A stretch of DNA of 64,000 nucleotides from Plasmodium brasilianum. Its lineage: Eukaryota; Apicomplexa; Aconoidasida; Haemosporida; Plasmodiidae. The stretch is taken from NCBI RefSeq assembly GCF_023973825.1, contig NC_090116.1, positions 124,001-188,000 of the forward strand, read 5' to 3'. A model generated the notes under the pieces. That model searched no databases and was not told the origin of the DNA. It saw only the letters and a list, made by a program, of their open reading frames with translations. The translations under genes were made by a program, and so were the position numbers. Shown here in pieces: positions 25,801 to 39,369 of the stretch (positions within the stretch are counted from its first letter, which is position 1; each line of letters starts with the position of its first letter).

Positions 25801-28329
25801 TTTACTGAATTGTGTATTTATGCATAATAAAAAAATGAAAAAATAATAATATATTATTTTAACTAACTAAATTATGTTAAATAGTATTACTTTTACGTAT
25901 ATTTCAGTTCCATAATATTCAACTTAGACATATTGCAACTCTATTCAAGTATTTGACTTGAATAATATATACATGGAACATATCTATTTTGATGTTAGAT
26001 ATATTTTAAATAAATAAATATTATATACATATTATTCTAAAGGAATATTCAATAATTTATATGAACTATTATCAATATAGAATTATATTTAATTAATTAT
26101 GTTGCATAAACGTCACTATCATACAGTAACCTTAATCATATATGTTATAACTAAATAATGAAAAACACTTCAACAAAAAAAAATATTTTCATATATTTAT
26201 AAAATCATGAAAAAAAAGGAAAAGATAAATATTCTTATATATAAACTTGAAAACGGTTACTACACAGTTCTTCGCGTATTCATTCAGATATTACAGAAAA
26301 TTATTTTTTACTTTATATTTTCAAATACTAACATGTTACTATAATTTCATTATATATTATTTTTACCATAAATATACGTAATATATTCAAATAAAAAAAT
26401 TTCAATATATAATATCTTAAAAAATAATAAATTATTTTTATATATATTCCTTTATAAAATATTATTATGTATAACGTATTTAAAAGAAATGGGGTTGCAT
26501 ATAAACCATTCAAAAAAAATGAAAGTTTAGAACAAAAAACGAAAAAATTGTATAATGCTAAATTCAGAAATTAAAAAATACAAAATTAGTATTTCATTAA
26601 TATAATGGACTAATTAAACATAATTATAATAATTACCTTTTTTATGTAAAGTTAATATTTTCAAAAATTTAATATGAGTTAATATTTGTATTTTTTCTTT
26701 TTATTTTCCTGACCATTATAAATTTCCCATGTATATTTTTCTAATGGAGTATTAAAATCAGAAATAATATAGTTAAAATTTAGCTGAATAACATAAGTTC
26801 TTCGTAATACTTATAAATAGTTTTGTACTTTCTTTTACCAATTTATATCATAAAAAGTATCATAAATTAATGTGTGAAATATATTTATAAGACTTGGTAA
26901 ATAACATTTAATAATAGTGTTAGATATTTATTTTCTTTCAGCTATGAAATTCGTTAAAAAATAAAAAATTAATAATAACTTTTTAATCTAATTATGTGAA
27001 TATTTTTATGAAATACTAAAATAAATTAATCAAATAGATCCAATTATTTTTTTTTTTTTATATTATTTAATTCACTATGTATTATTCAAAATATATACTA
27101 ATACATATTTTTTTTATTCCAACAGCATTTTTTTTTTTTTTTTTTTTCATATAATTTCATAGTCTCATTAAAGTTTCAATCAAAACACACTAATAATAAT
27201 TTCTATTTTGTAAGTGTATCTTAACGTTTTTTTTATGAACATATAAAAATATACCACTATTTAAAATTTAATTTAATATAAACCGTATAAATCTGAAGGT
27301 GAAAATACGGCGATACAGAAGAATATATATATATGTATTTATAATTATAATATATTATTTTTAAAATTATTCAATGATATAATGTATTCCTTAAAAAATT
27401 AATTTTTAGGTAATTGACATATTTAATGTTATGTGTTATATCTGCGTTTTAATGGCAATAGCTTCCATATCCATAGCAACAATTTAGTATAATTTAAATA
27501 TTTTAATTCTAACTCCTATGTACAGAATAGAAAATATAAAAAATTATTAACAATATAATTATAGCACTATAATATTTTATATCAAAAATATATAACAAAA
27601 TAACACAATAAAAAAGAAACTTTCTATCAGTTCTAATAACGATCTGATTCATAGAATATTTATTTTGTGAAATACATAAATTTAAAAAGCGTTATTTAAA
27701 TTAATAGATATAATAATATTTATACATGTATGTGTCTGTATTAAAAAAAAGAAAAGACATAATATATATATTATTATTAATTTTATAAAATAATTTTTCT
27801 TATTAATGTCGCTATTAAGTAACTAGTTATGGTTGCCTATTTAACTTTTTCTTTATAAAGGTAATGTTATTTTATATAAAAATATATATCTAACTGTGAT
27901 TTAATTAAAAATATCATTGGAATATTCCTTCAGCTATGATGTATTTATACATGGTAAAAAAAAAATAACCACATAATAAAAAATATTGGTGCCCTTAATT
28001 TTTTATTATCTATCGTATAAGTTTTTATGCAGATCATAATTTTGTAATATCTTTAAATTAATATATATTACTATAAATAGTATTATACGGATAAATAAAA
28101 ATATATAAAATATCATTATTCTTTCAGATGGTTATTTACAATTTCCTACAGCAATAATACAATGTCACCATGGGAAATTTTAATTCCACCGTATTATTCA
28201 TTGTTCTTTAATACACCTGTATTTATGCATATATTATTTATTTATGACAAAAAATATTTTGCTAAAATTAACCTAAGAATTAATTCTTAAATTATTAGTA
28301 AAAATTATTTTGAATCTAATACTACAGTG
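25801..28329. other. AT-rich region upstream of STP1 pseudogene B
   Basis: No gene is supportable. A poly-T of 20 bases lies at 27128-27147. The part from about 27610 resembles the 5' flank of STP1 copy A (about 4080-4640). A short hydrophobic frame at about 27438-27486 (CYICVLMAIASISIATI) is too small to call. Confidence 0.5.
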
Positions 28330-31020
28330 AAGTTTTGATATAAGAAAATACATTATCAAACTACAATTTAAAAAAATTCAGAATTATATTCCATCTGATA
28401 CTGCTTCTTTGGAGATAGAAAAAAATAAAACACATTTTAGGATTAAATGCTTAGCATTGGCTGATTATCTTATTAAAGCAAGTGATGATCTCCCAAAACT
28501 TGCTACTAATCCAAAAAATTGGGAACCAATACTTAAGAATTATTTCCAAGGTCACATTAATAGGATTACGCAATATGGCAGATATCCTATGATTCTAAAA
28601 AAAGATTATAAAAAACTTTTACAATTAATACATGATGCTTAATATATTTGTGAATAAAAAAAATATATTGGATGATCTAAAGACCTATCAATTAGGAGTT
28701 GATAATTTGTATAGTTCCAATGCAAGTTATTCCATAAGTAAATGTAAGGAATATAAAGCGTCTTTTGAAGGTATTAAGAAACATTTTGATGAGCATAGAA
28801 GCTTCATTAAATAAAAATTACAAAAACAAAGATCCAAAAATCTTATTTCCAACAAATACAAATTGCAATATACGTATTCCTCAAACATTTATAAGGGAAC
28901 CTATATGCATAAAATCGAACCCTATTAAACATCGTGAGTCCGAACCTGATGCAGATGAAAAAATTTCAGAATCAACTAAAAGTTCCCATACAGATGTATT
29001 TTTATCTAAATCTGTAAATCATGATCAATTCTATGAGTAATCTTCAACTTCGACTGAATTTCAACGTACAGCACCGCAGAGACTTGAAACTAAAATTACA
29101 AAAATTGAAAATAATCAATTTGAATATATAAATTCAACACAAAAAAAAACATCAGAACTTTTTACTGGTTCTAGAACTAAAAAATTAGAAATATCATCTA
29201 ATAATACTTCATCTAGAAAAAATCCTGAAGTCTCAAGAGCATAGAACAATCATAAAACCGCTTCTTTAATTCCTGAGGGAATAGATGATGACACAAGTAC
29301 TTTTGCTTCTTTTACATCTACTAAAATTTCAGGTACAAGTAATTCCACACGTTATTCTACATTTTAAATAAACATATTAAATAACATATATATTTAAAAT
29401 GTAGTTACATGTTTCAAAAAAATTACTCGTATCATTTGTATACCTCTTTTAATCATCTCTCTAATTATTGTAATTTTTAACCTTTTTACTAAGGTAAAAT
29501 AAAATACAAGTGTTAAAAATATAACAAACTTTTTATGATTGTAATAATTTTTTTCATAACTCCTTTTTTTCTTTTTATTAATACAGTACGTATTAATAAG
29601 AATTTTTGAAAAAAAACAAAAGATATAAAGAAAACAAATAAAATTACTGAGAGTACTAGTACCTTCACATTTTTACAAAATAAAAAGTTTTTAACACATT
29701 ATTATTTAGAACACCCAATATATAATAACGAAGAAATAATAAAAAAAAAAATACGTAAACATCACATAAAAAAATATATAAACTTCTCAAAGCAAAAAAA
29801 ACACATGTCTAAAACTACTACAGAAGTACACATGAAAGTAATCGACGAATTCAGTAAAGAATAGTATAAATTGAACGAAGGAGAATTTTTAAAAATATGA
29901 CTAGAAGAGTTTGCAAAAAAGACATATAGAACCTTTCCTAATTCAACAAATGAAGAATAATGGGAAATATTAAAGGTATCAGTGATATAGAAAAACAAAC
30001 AATTTTATGGAATAAATGGGGAAAAAAACATAGAAATCACTTTGAAAAAAAAAAAAGAATTAGTTCAATAATTTGAAAAAGGACTGAAAAAAAGAATAAG
30101 CTTACACAAAAAAAATTGAAGAATTAAAAAATAGCTTTTCAAATGAAAATAAAAACGTCCTGTTTTAAGAATGCGTAAAAGATATATGGAGATAATGGAT
30201 GTAAAAAAGGGGTATTATTATAAAAAAGAGTATTGAACAAGACTGTTTCAATGAATTAACACAGGAATTTCAGAATGTGTTATATGAATATGAAATTGAA
30301 GAATCTAAAAATAATATATCACTAACAAATATAGAAAAGTTAGATAACAAAGAACATTATAAAGAATTATATATATATGTAAAAAAAAAAAAAACACTAG
30401 CAATACTGTGCTTGCTCGTATTTATAACAGCATTAAAAAAATTCAAAAAAAAAGGATATATAAGAAATAGGGAGTTATGCTTGAATAGTTCCATAAATAA
30501 GCGGAAAACAGAAGAAAATTCTTATAAAAAAACTCAGAAGATAGAAAATTGTATTGAAACAAACAATGAAGTTTTGGAAAATAATAATAAAGAAATCAAT
30601 GATTATATATTGGAAGACAATTTCAAAAGCGAAATAAAAGATTAGGTATGAGAAGTTGATAGATATGAAAATTCTGTAGTTAATAATGGGAAAGTAGACA
30701 ATCCTGAGAAATAGAAGAATAATTCGTTTTATAAATTCATAGGAATACCCGCAAATTATATTCTAACGATATATAACTGAAAACAGACGTCAATAAAAAA
30801 TATTTCTTAAATTTTGTGATATTGATATGGGAAAAAAAAATATATAAAGTAATGAGTAATATAAAAGAAAAAAGCAGAAGTCAAATATAAAAAATGAAAT
30901 TCATGTATTTAAAAAATATTCGGAATCTATACAATTTTTTTTTTATTTCTATAGGAATATCTTTAAAAATTTTATATTAACCCTTGATTCAGTGAAAAAA
31001 GGAAGATGTTAATGTATACA
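28330..31020 (+). pseudogene. STP1 (surfin-like) pseudogene B, best preserved
   Basis: The N-terminal STP1 domain is clear at 28385-28640: IPSDTASLEIEKNKTHFRIK, LALADYLIKASDDLPKL, then NWEPILKNYFQGHINRITQY. No in-frame ATG precedes it; a TGA is met upstream. At about 28640 the frame slips into YICEKKK-type residues, and later blocks (28680-28815, 28790-29040) lie in other frames. A Thr/Ser-rich middle (29040-29365) contains stops. A membrane segment, PLLIISLIIVIFNLFTKVK, ends near 29493 at a GT donor. The cytoplasmic part resumes about 29600, with LEHPIYNNEEIIKKKIRKHH, then TEVHMKVIDEF, both family hallmarks. Stops and slips follow until the open stretch 30277-30645: LYEYEIEESKNN, LDNKEHYKELYIYVKKKKTL and a short hydrophobic AILCLLVFITALKKF. 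Tail blocks (FYKFIGIPANYIL at about 30730) and a conserved EYL block after an AG at 30953-30954 close it. The gene is dead through many lesions. Confidence 0.85.
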
Positions 31021-32204
31021 AAAAAAAATTAATCTTTTTGTTTTAATTATAATTACATGAATTGACTAAATTTTACGAGATAATATCATTTGATTCCTCA
31101 ATAAATAATATTTTTAATGAAATTATAACATATGTTGTTTTTATAACTTATATTTTTAAAATTTGTGTTATATTCTTATACATATACTATATTAATATAT
31201 AATATTTAATAGGAAACCATGTTCCAATAAAAGTTATGTTAAACGAAGTTTATTAGCATATCACATAAGAATTAATTAATATGTATATAATTATTTGTCA
31301 ATTTTTTTTTTATTTTTAATAAATAATTAATTTGTCTAAACGCTCTTATTGTAATTTATTATTAAAATTATATAGTTTTATCAGAATATATTATTTTTTT
31401 CCTTAATATGTATTAATTTTTCTTATGTTTTATTATTTTTCATGTACCAATGAAAAAAAAATTATTATATTCTTTGATAATTTTTTTGCCTTTTATATTA
31501 AGGTACAAAGTTACCCGTTAAGATTAATGATCATTTTCACTATTTACATTTTAATATAAAATTTACTGATTTCGTTTCTAACAAAATATGTAATGAAACG
31601 AATGAATATAATTATTTCTTTATTCATAAGTATCATGGGAATGACATATATATAATATATTATTTTATCATTCTTACATTTAATAAATTTAATCAATGGA
31701 AGTATATTATATGCCTTATATTATATACATACAATAACTGAAAAGAAATAAAAAAAAAATTCATATATATTCTACGCTTCTATCTTCATTATGTTGTATA
31801 TATATCTCATGTTGTATTTCATATATATAAATAATACTAATATGAATAATAAAAATATTTTTGTAGTATTTAGAAAATATGATCATTCCTGTTAAATTAA
31901 TTATAAAAAATGAAATAATTTTAATAAGCATAATTAAATATTTATAAATATATATTTATATAAACATTATTTCAATTATTCGTAAAGGTAAATACGAGAA
32001 GAATGGAAATTTTTTTTCATATATATTATTTACTTCATCAATTTTCTCCAATACACTATATTAAATATGTTTAAATTTTAAAAATTGAGAATCAAAATAA
32101 TGTTATATCAATTTTTCTTATTTTATTTCATATTTATATTTTTTAAATAAATTGTTTCTAAAATTATAGAATTTATCATTAATTTTTTTTTTTTTTTAAT
32201 TAAA

Positions 32205-32236
<32 letters not shown>

Positions 32237-32250
32237 GTAGGTTTAATATA
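31021..32250. repeat. Conserved STP1 3' flank, copy B
   Basis: This non-coding sequence resembles the 3' flanks of copies A and C. Examples are TTTTACGAGATAAT-ATTTGATT (31070-31095) and CATGTACCAATGAAAAAAAA followed by TTTGATAAT (31441-31482, compare TCTGATAAT in A and C). It carries a poly-T and a 26-base TA tract (32211-32236) at its far end. Similarity beyond about 32 kb is weak by eye. Confidence 0.5.
32211..32236. repeat. TA microsatellite, 26 bases
   Basis: A pure TA tract following TATG. Confidence 0.9.
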
Positions 32251-33979
32251 ATAATAAAAGGAAATAAATAAAGTACATTCTAGTTCTTATATAAAATGTT
32301 TTAAGTTTAGTTTAATTATGTTGTATAATGTATTTGTTTAATTATTTCAATAGTTGGAATAGTTATCCTTTTTCGATACCATTTTATTTCGCAATAGATA
32401 TTCATGTAATTTTCTTAAAATTTAATTAAATCTACAATTACATAAATATACTAATAAAATAATAATCACATATATCTTTTAATTTATTGCTGAACTATTA
32501 TGGTACTCAAAATTAATAATCTGATACTTAAGTTACTTTAATAAATTAAAATTATACTAATATAACTTACTATTTCTTACAAATATTCATGACCATATAC
32601 AAAAAAATATCAAAAACGTATGTACATTGTTAACAGAAAAGAATATAATTTTATAAAATATTATAGCGTTTAACATTTAAAAAAGAAAAAAGAAAAAATA
32701 TTTGTTAATATGTTTATTAGCATTATTTCATACATTCCATGCAGAATTTTCCATATATACCAGTCTCATTTCCTCCGTTTCCTAAATATATTTTACAATA
32801 ATAAAAAAAATACATGTATACATTATTTCATTAATTACAAAAAACTTTTGAAGTGTATGTAAATGTGATAAATAAAACATATATTAATATGATACTGTAA
32901 TTGCCCTTTAAACCTATTGTAAATCGAATTTAATAAATGAAATTTAATTATCGTAATTACTCTCATGACAATTGTATTTTGAATCTTATGTATTATATAT
33001 ATTTAATTATATACTGTAAACATTAGAAGAGAATAGTCCTTTAAATACGTCTTAATCATAATTATCTAACACATAAAAAAATATTAAATATTTATAAATT
33101 TTCCATAATTACGAAGTTTTTTTTTTTGAATTCATTTTATGTAAAAAGTTAGCACTACTTAATTGAAGGAATTACTAATTTCCAATAAAAATTACATATA
33201 TTTTTATACACATTTAAAATGGCGCTAACCTTTAATATATTTTTAGAAACATAAAAAAAATAGGAAATATATATAAAAACGCATTTTCCATGATTATATG
33301 AATGTAGAAATTGTAAGTTTTTTTTCAATACCCCTAACGATATTTTAGACTTCTACAGATAGATACATATATATAATAATTTACTCTTCTGAAATTTTCA
33401 ATAAAAGAATACATAAATAGTATCTATAAATATATGCTTAATTTAGTTCATTAAATTGGTCCTTTAATGACATAATAAATAGAAAATAAAAGAATAATTA
33501 TTTTATAAAATTTTATATGTTTTTAAAAAGAGATGCATAAAATATAAAAATACGCTAATGTTAATTATATAACCACTATTAATGTTATTACTCAATATTA
33601 ACATATTTGGGATATCCAATATTTATTATGAAAAATCCAAACATATTATATATATGTGGACAATTTATTAGATAAATATGCATAACTTTTTTACTACATA
33701 TAATGGGAAAAGAAAATTTTCATTAAATCAACTAAAAAGTGGTAATAATAAACATATTACCTATATCAATTTATGATTAATGCATATATATTGATTTTTT
33801 ATAAAATGATAATTAAAGTTTCAGCAATGTAATAAATTTTGCAACGCAAATTTTGATATATCAATTCTATAATTATATAATTTTATAATAAATTATCCGT
33901 AAAATAATATTAATTAATCCAAAAATACAACTAAAGGTTTATCTAAATATAAATCTCAAAAAAAAAAATGATGTATAAA
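32251..33979. other. AT-rich region between STP1 copies B and C
   Basis: I see no gene. If copy C once had an N-terminal STP1 domain, it should lie at the right end of this stretch, but no SLEIEKNKT-like block is recognisable in any plus frame. Confidence 0.5.
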
Positions 33980-35970
33980 TTATAACAGAAGAGGTAACTG
34001 AACGTGAACTTCATCTTCAAGCACTGTCTTAACAAAAATTTTCAATTACAAAAAATGTATCTAAAGAAGCTAAGGAAATATAACTTACGCAAAATAAAGT
34101 ATCATAAACAACAACAATTATGAGCCCTCAGATCCAAATATATCATCTAATGTTACATTATCTATAGAGAAACTTGTAGTCCGAGGAATATCCCATGATA
34201 CTACAACTATTTTGCCATCTTTTAAAATACCGCTTCCATGCTTACCTTTAACCGTTTCTCCAACATTTCCAAAAATAAGAGGTACCATTAATTCTGCTTA
34301 TTCTTCTATTTTTGCAATAAATACACTAATTAACATATATATTTAAAAGGTTATTATAAGTCCAACGATTAATTCATGTAACACATACATATCATCTATT
34401 TCAATAATGTTTCTAATTATTGTTGTATTTTGTATTTATTAAAGTAAAATAAAACTTATGTATTAAAATATTCGATAAACATTTTATTAATATAATAACT
34501 TATTTTATAATTATGTTCATCCTATATTTTAGTATGCTTTAATACTAATGTTTAAAAAAAAAAAAAAAAGTCAAGAAAACAAGTGATATTACATAGAATT
34601 CTAGTACCTTTATATATTCACATAAAAAGATAGTTTTTAACACATGATAATTTAGAAAACCCAATATGTGATAACGAAGAAATAATAAAAAAAAATAAAA
34701 ATATATAAACCTAACTTTATAAAAAATGTAAATTTGTCAAAAAAAAAAAAAGGACGGTTCAATTTTGACATAGAAGTACATATTGAAGCACTCGAAGAAT
34801 GCATGAATGAAAAATTGGAATTCTATAAAGGAGAACATTTAGAAGAATTACTAGAATTGTACATAAAATAGGAATAAAAAACATATACAAATTTAACAAA
34901 TAGTGAAATAAAAATTGCATTTAGCAAAAATAGCAATGATATTAAAAAAAAAAAAAAATTCTACTGAATTAATGAAAAGAATAGCCCGGAAATATTTCAG
35001 AAAAATCGAAAAAAGTTTAATAATTTGAAAAATGAATGAAAAAAAGAACAAGATTACTTAAAAAAAAATGAAGAATTATAAAGGCAACTGTCAAATGAAA
35101 TTCAAAAAATTCCTTTTTTAGAATAAGAAAAAGATAAATGGACACACGAGATGCCAAAAAAGGGTGTGATAATAGAACAATATTTTGAACAGGACTCTTT
35201 TAGGAAATTAATAGAGTAATTATAGAATATATCATATGAATATGAAAATGTGCAAACTAAAAATTAGGTGTCACCAATAAATAGGGAAAGATGGAGTAAC
35301 TAAGGCATGAAGAATCATATAGATAAGTAACAAAAAAGTAACTAAAAAAATGTGGGTTCTCGTTCTTATGATGGTAATTAATAAAATAAAAAAAAGAAGA
35401 AATTTTAGAAATTATGGAATTGTATTTTGATAGTTCCATAAATTAATGGAGATCGGAAGAAAGTTTAAATAGAAGATCTCATAATAAAAAATACATAATT
35501 GAAATATAAGGAAATGCCTTAGAAAGTAGTAAAAATAAAAACATGCATGCTTATATAGGTGAATACTTCCTTATACAGGAGGTACACGATTAGATAATCT
35601 AATATAGATGTATATTCCATAGATAATGAAAATAATGTACACAAATCTGATCAAAATAAAGAACAGTACATCCTAGTAATTAGTAAGTATATATTCACAA
35701 TATATTCTAATCACATCCAAGTTGTACCAAATAAATGATTAAACAGATATCTCCTTAAATTTTTTCGTATTTGACGGAAACAAGGAAAAAGCTTAAAGTA
35801 TAATGAACTATATAAAGGGTAAAATCAAGCATGATTTACAAAATATGAAATGAAGTTATGTTAAAAAATATTTTATATATATGTAATTTGTTTTATTTAT
35901 GTAAGAATATCTATAATAGAGTTATATTAATTCTCAATTCAATAAAAGCAGTACGATGTTAAAGTTCATA
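33980..35970 (+). pseudogene. STP1 (surfin-like) pseudogene C, lacking N-terminal domain
   Basis: Only the middle and C-terminal parts remain. A Ser/Thr/Pro-rich stretch is open in one frame at about 34120-34340: EPSDPNISSNVTLSIEKLVV, then HDTTTILPSFKIPLP. It leads to a hydrophobic block at about 34395-34440 (ISIMFLIIVVFCIY) and a GT donor at 34444-34445. The following acceptor seen in copy A (TTATTAG before GAATG) has changed to ATACTAATG here, so the splice site is lost. The cytoplasmic region includes EVHIEALEECMNEKLEFYKG at about 34780, NLTNSEIKI, and CEYEN-type blocks near 35230, broken by stops and slips. A tail conserved with A and B (AAGAATATCT, 35904-35913) marks the end. Several lesions and the absent N-terminus make it a pseudogene. 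Confidence 0.75.
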
Positions 35971-37690
35971 TAAAAAAAAAAATTAATTCTTATATACTAA
36001 ATATTAGCATATGAATTAATAAAATTTTACGTAATTTGCTTTGTCTGATTTCTTAATAACATATTATTTTAGGAAAATAATAAGATATATATTGTAATTT
36101 TTTTTTAAAACACATACTATTTATGTATATATATAACTAAATTAACACAATGCATTATTTTGAGAACCATATTCCGACAACAATAAGATAAAAGAGAAGA
36201 AGAGTACCCTAGATAAGAATGTCCCTAGTTACATATATATTGTTTGTTAATCTTTTTTAAGTCTTTTTCAAATAATTAATTATCCTAAAACTTCTTTACG
36301 TATTTTAATTTTGATATTTTATAGTTATATAAGAAAATGTAATCATATGCTTTACCATAAGATGAATTAATTTTTTGCATGTTTAATAATAAGAACATTT
36401 TTAATGAACCATTGGAAAAAAAATATTATTAAATTATCTGATAATTCACTTTTTTTTATATTATGATATAATGTTATACATTATCTTGAATTACATATTA
36501 TGACATGTATAATATAATATTTAATGGATTTATTTTTAAACGAATTTGTAATTAAACAAATAAATATTAATAATTATTCTTTGAATAATAAGAAATATGA
36601 TAACTATGTACATAAAATAAGTAATTATATAATACAGAGATACATTACTTATATTGCTCATATTAAATACTTTATATTATTAATATAAAATAAAATATAT
36701 ACAATATATGTCCTACTTTCATAATTTCAATAAGTTATTATATTTATGATACTTAAAATTAAAACTTAAAATATTTCTGAATACTTGAAAAACATGATTA
36801 TTGTTAAATTAATGTAAAAGATAATTATGAAGAGGTAAACAGGTTTCATATGTATAATTAAACATATATTATATATATATTATGTATTTATTATATATTT
36901 GTTATTTGTGATCTTCAATAACAGAAAAATGGAACATTTATTCACTTATAGTATTTAGTATTTTTCTGTAATATAATATTAAAGTTAAAATATTTAAGAA
37001 AAAGGACGTAAAATATAGCTACATTAATACTTCTTCTTTTAATATTTCGAATAAATTATTTTAAAAATTAAGAACATATTATTAAATTTTTTCCTTTTAT
37101 TTTATTATTATGTAATATAACTGGACAAAAAAAAGGAAATTTTTTTTTTTAATTTTTACAAATAAAAATTTTATCATGTTCTAAATTTAGATAAAAGTTC
37201 GAATTTCTCAGACATTTTATTAATTAGTTTTAGTACAAATTCAAACATTATTATATTGACAACAAAAAATATTATACAGTATTGTTATTCATACAGCTTG
37301 TTTGTTGCATTTGTTTTATCTATTTAATTAATTATTCATTTTTTATTTCTTTAAAACGCACATTATAATTTAATTAAATTCATAGTAATCTGAAATTTCA
37401 TTATTTGTATAACATATATCTATAATAGATAAAACTTGTTCACATAGTTTAACAGTAATTTATATTAACCACATATGATTATTAACAATGAGATATATAA
37501 ATGATTCTATGAAAATTGGTTATATTGCAATAAACTACGGGTATTATATATTCCTTCATATGGTAAATTTAAATTGTTATATTAGGTAGTTTGAAAACTT
37601 TTTAAAATAAATCCTTTGCATACACATTAACGCATGATCCACAAGTAATAATATTTAATATGTTAAGTGTTAATATTAGTCTTGTATATA
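35971..37690. repeat. Conserved STP1 3' flank, copy C
   Basis: This sequence aligns in patches with 7431-9330 (copy A) and with 46185-47060. Examples are GAACCATTGGAAAAAAAATA then TCTGATAAT (36405-36450), GATACTTAAAATTAAAACTT then AAATATTTCTGAATACTTG (36750-36786, compare ATACTTAAAATCAAATATTA at 46181), and ATTCCTTCATATGG then AACTTTTTAAAATAAAT (37550-37612, compare 46990-47048). Confidence 0.6.
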
Positions 37691-38740
37691 TATATATTAA
37701 AAGGCCATTGAATCTAAATTTTTATGACAGTTAGGTTCGTTTGAATATTTACGGTTATATTACTTATTTTTATATTAAAAATGCATCACGAATAAAAAGA
37801 TGCATTAAATTAAATAGTCTTTTTCGAATTATATAACGTAGTAACTCATATATTATATTAAAACATTCATAATTGTGAAAGCATTATTAATCTATGTGTT
37901 ATCCACATTAACTATTTATTATATGATAATCACCTTAAAAACTCTTTTATCATAACGAAACTTAAGGTTTAATTATTGGTATTAAGGAAATGCCGTGAAC
38001 ACTGCTAATAAATATTGCCCACCGCAATAATTATAGACATATATATAACTACTAATGGTTTATAACATTTTCATTAGAAACGATCATAAAAAATATTCTA
38101 CATGATATTCAAGTTTGTTATTTTTAAAAAATTAAATTCTTTTACATATATATGAATATTCTTTCCATTTATAAGAAATTATGCAAAAATTATTAAAATT
38201 TCAAATAGATGTATTTTGAAGGTACTTTATTTATTATTAAGTTTTACATATAAATGATATTTTCATTAAATTTCTAGACATAAGTCGTCACATTTTATTC
38301 TGAATTCATTTATAAAAAAAAAATATAAATATAATTAAAAATTTTAAATGTATTTAATATATATATATAATAAAAGAACTTAAGGTAACTAACTAATAGA
38401 TATGAATTTATATGTGATTAAACATCCAAATATATAAAAAAAAAAAATTGCATCAAAATATATTTTACCTTATATGAATACGTGTGCAAATAAACATATA
38501 AATAGAATATGTATAATTATTATAAACTTAGTCAGTTATCGGGAAGGAATTTATATTATAATTTATTTCTTTATATTATAGAACAACTTTTCAAATGGGA
38601 AATATATTTATATAATTTCTAGATATATAGTTAAATAATAGTAAATAAATTATCGCTGAAATAAATTTAATATGTTTTTAACACTATAATGAAAAAATAA
38701 TATATTTAATTAAAACTAATAATGTCTTTATTACTCATAA
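37691..38740. other. AT-rich intergenic stretch
   Basis: I see nothing codable here; it is low-complexity AT sequence with short chance frames only. Confidence 0.5.
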
Positions 38741-38848
38741 TGCTAATTCATCTTTTTTCACTAATTCATGATCCTGACATAATAGTTCTAATGTATTTCT
38801 ATAAGCCCATTTTTTTATCGGGTAATTAAATATTTTATTTTTATATAA
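38741..38848 (-). other. Coding-like fragment of unknown family
   Basis: On the minus strand this short open stretch reads YKNKIFNYPIKKWAYRNTLE, continues LLCQDHELVKKDELAL and meets a TGA. Its residue mix (W, C, Q, H, D) is unlike the F/I/N/K noise of neighbouring frames. An upstream stop lies about 20 codons before, and no exon ends could be assigned. It may be the last scrap of a dead gene; I do not recognise the family. Confidence 0.2.
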
Positions 38849-39369
38849 TGTAAATAAAGTAATAATACAATATTAAAAAGTGTTATAAATGTTAATTAGT
38901 TTTTTACTTTTATTTCTTTATAATGTTTTTTTATTATATATAAATAAATTGAATTTTATTAATTTTTTTTTATTTTTTTTTTAATTATATTTTCTTATTT
39001 TAATCGCTGGAATTGAAAAAAATAGACATTTATTGAAAATTTTGAATTAATATTAAAGACTCTGCAACTACCATATTATTATATTATGATTTATATTGTT
39101 TAAAAACAAAACTAGATCTCATCTTATATAATATATTAATAAAAGAATTTTCACTTATATAAAATTTTTTTTTTTCCTTTAACAGTTTATTATGTATTTT
39201 TGAATAAAATATTGAAGACACTAATATTGCATATATTGCATGATACTATATTGTATTAAATCCATATTATTATGGGTATTTTTTGTTTAAAAAATATTTT
39301 TCTAATTGAAAATTATTTTAGATAAAATTTACATATGTTTACTTAAAATGTTAGATAACTTCAAAATAT

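Noticed and set aside
28409..28642. Treating the 77-codon STP1 N-terminal frame as an independent small gene
   Set aside because: It starts mid-domain at SLEIEKNKTHF and matches the N-terminal STP1 domain, with downstream STP1 blocks in shifted frames; it is part of pseudogene B.
29762..29998. 78-codon minus-strand frame
   Set aside because: It is antisense to the cytoplasmic region of STP1 pseudogene B, where the plus strand carries the VHMKVIDEF hallmark.
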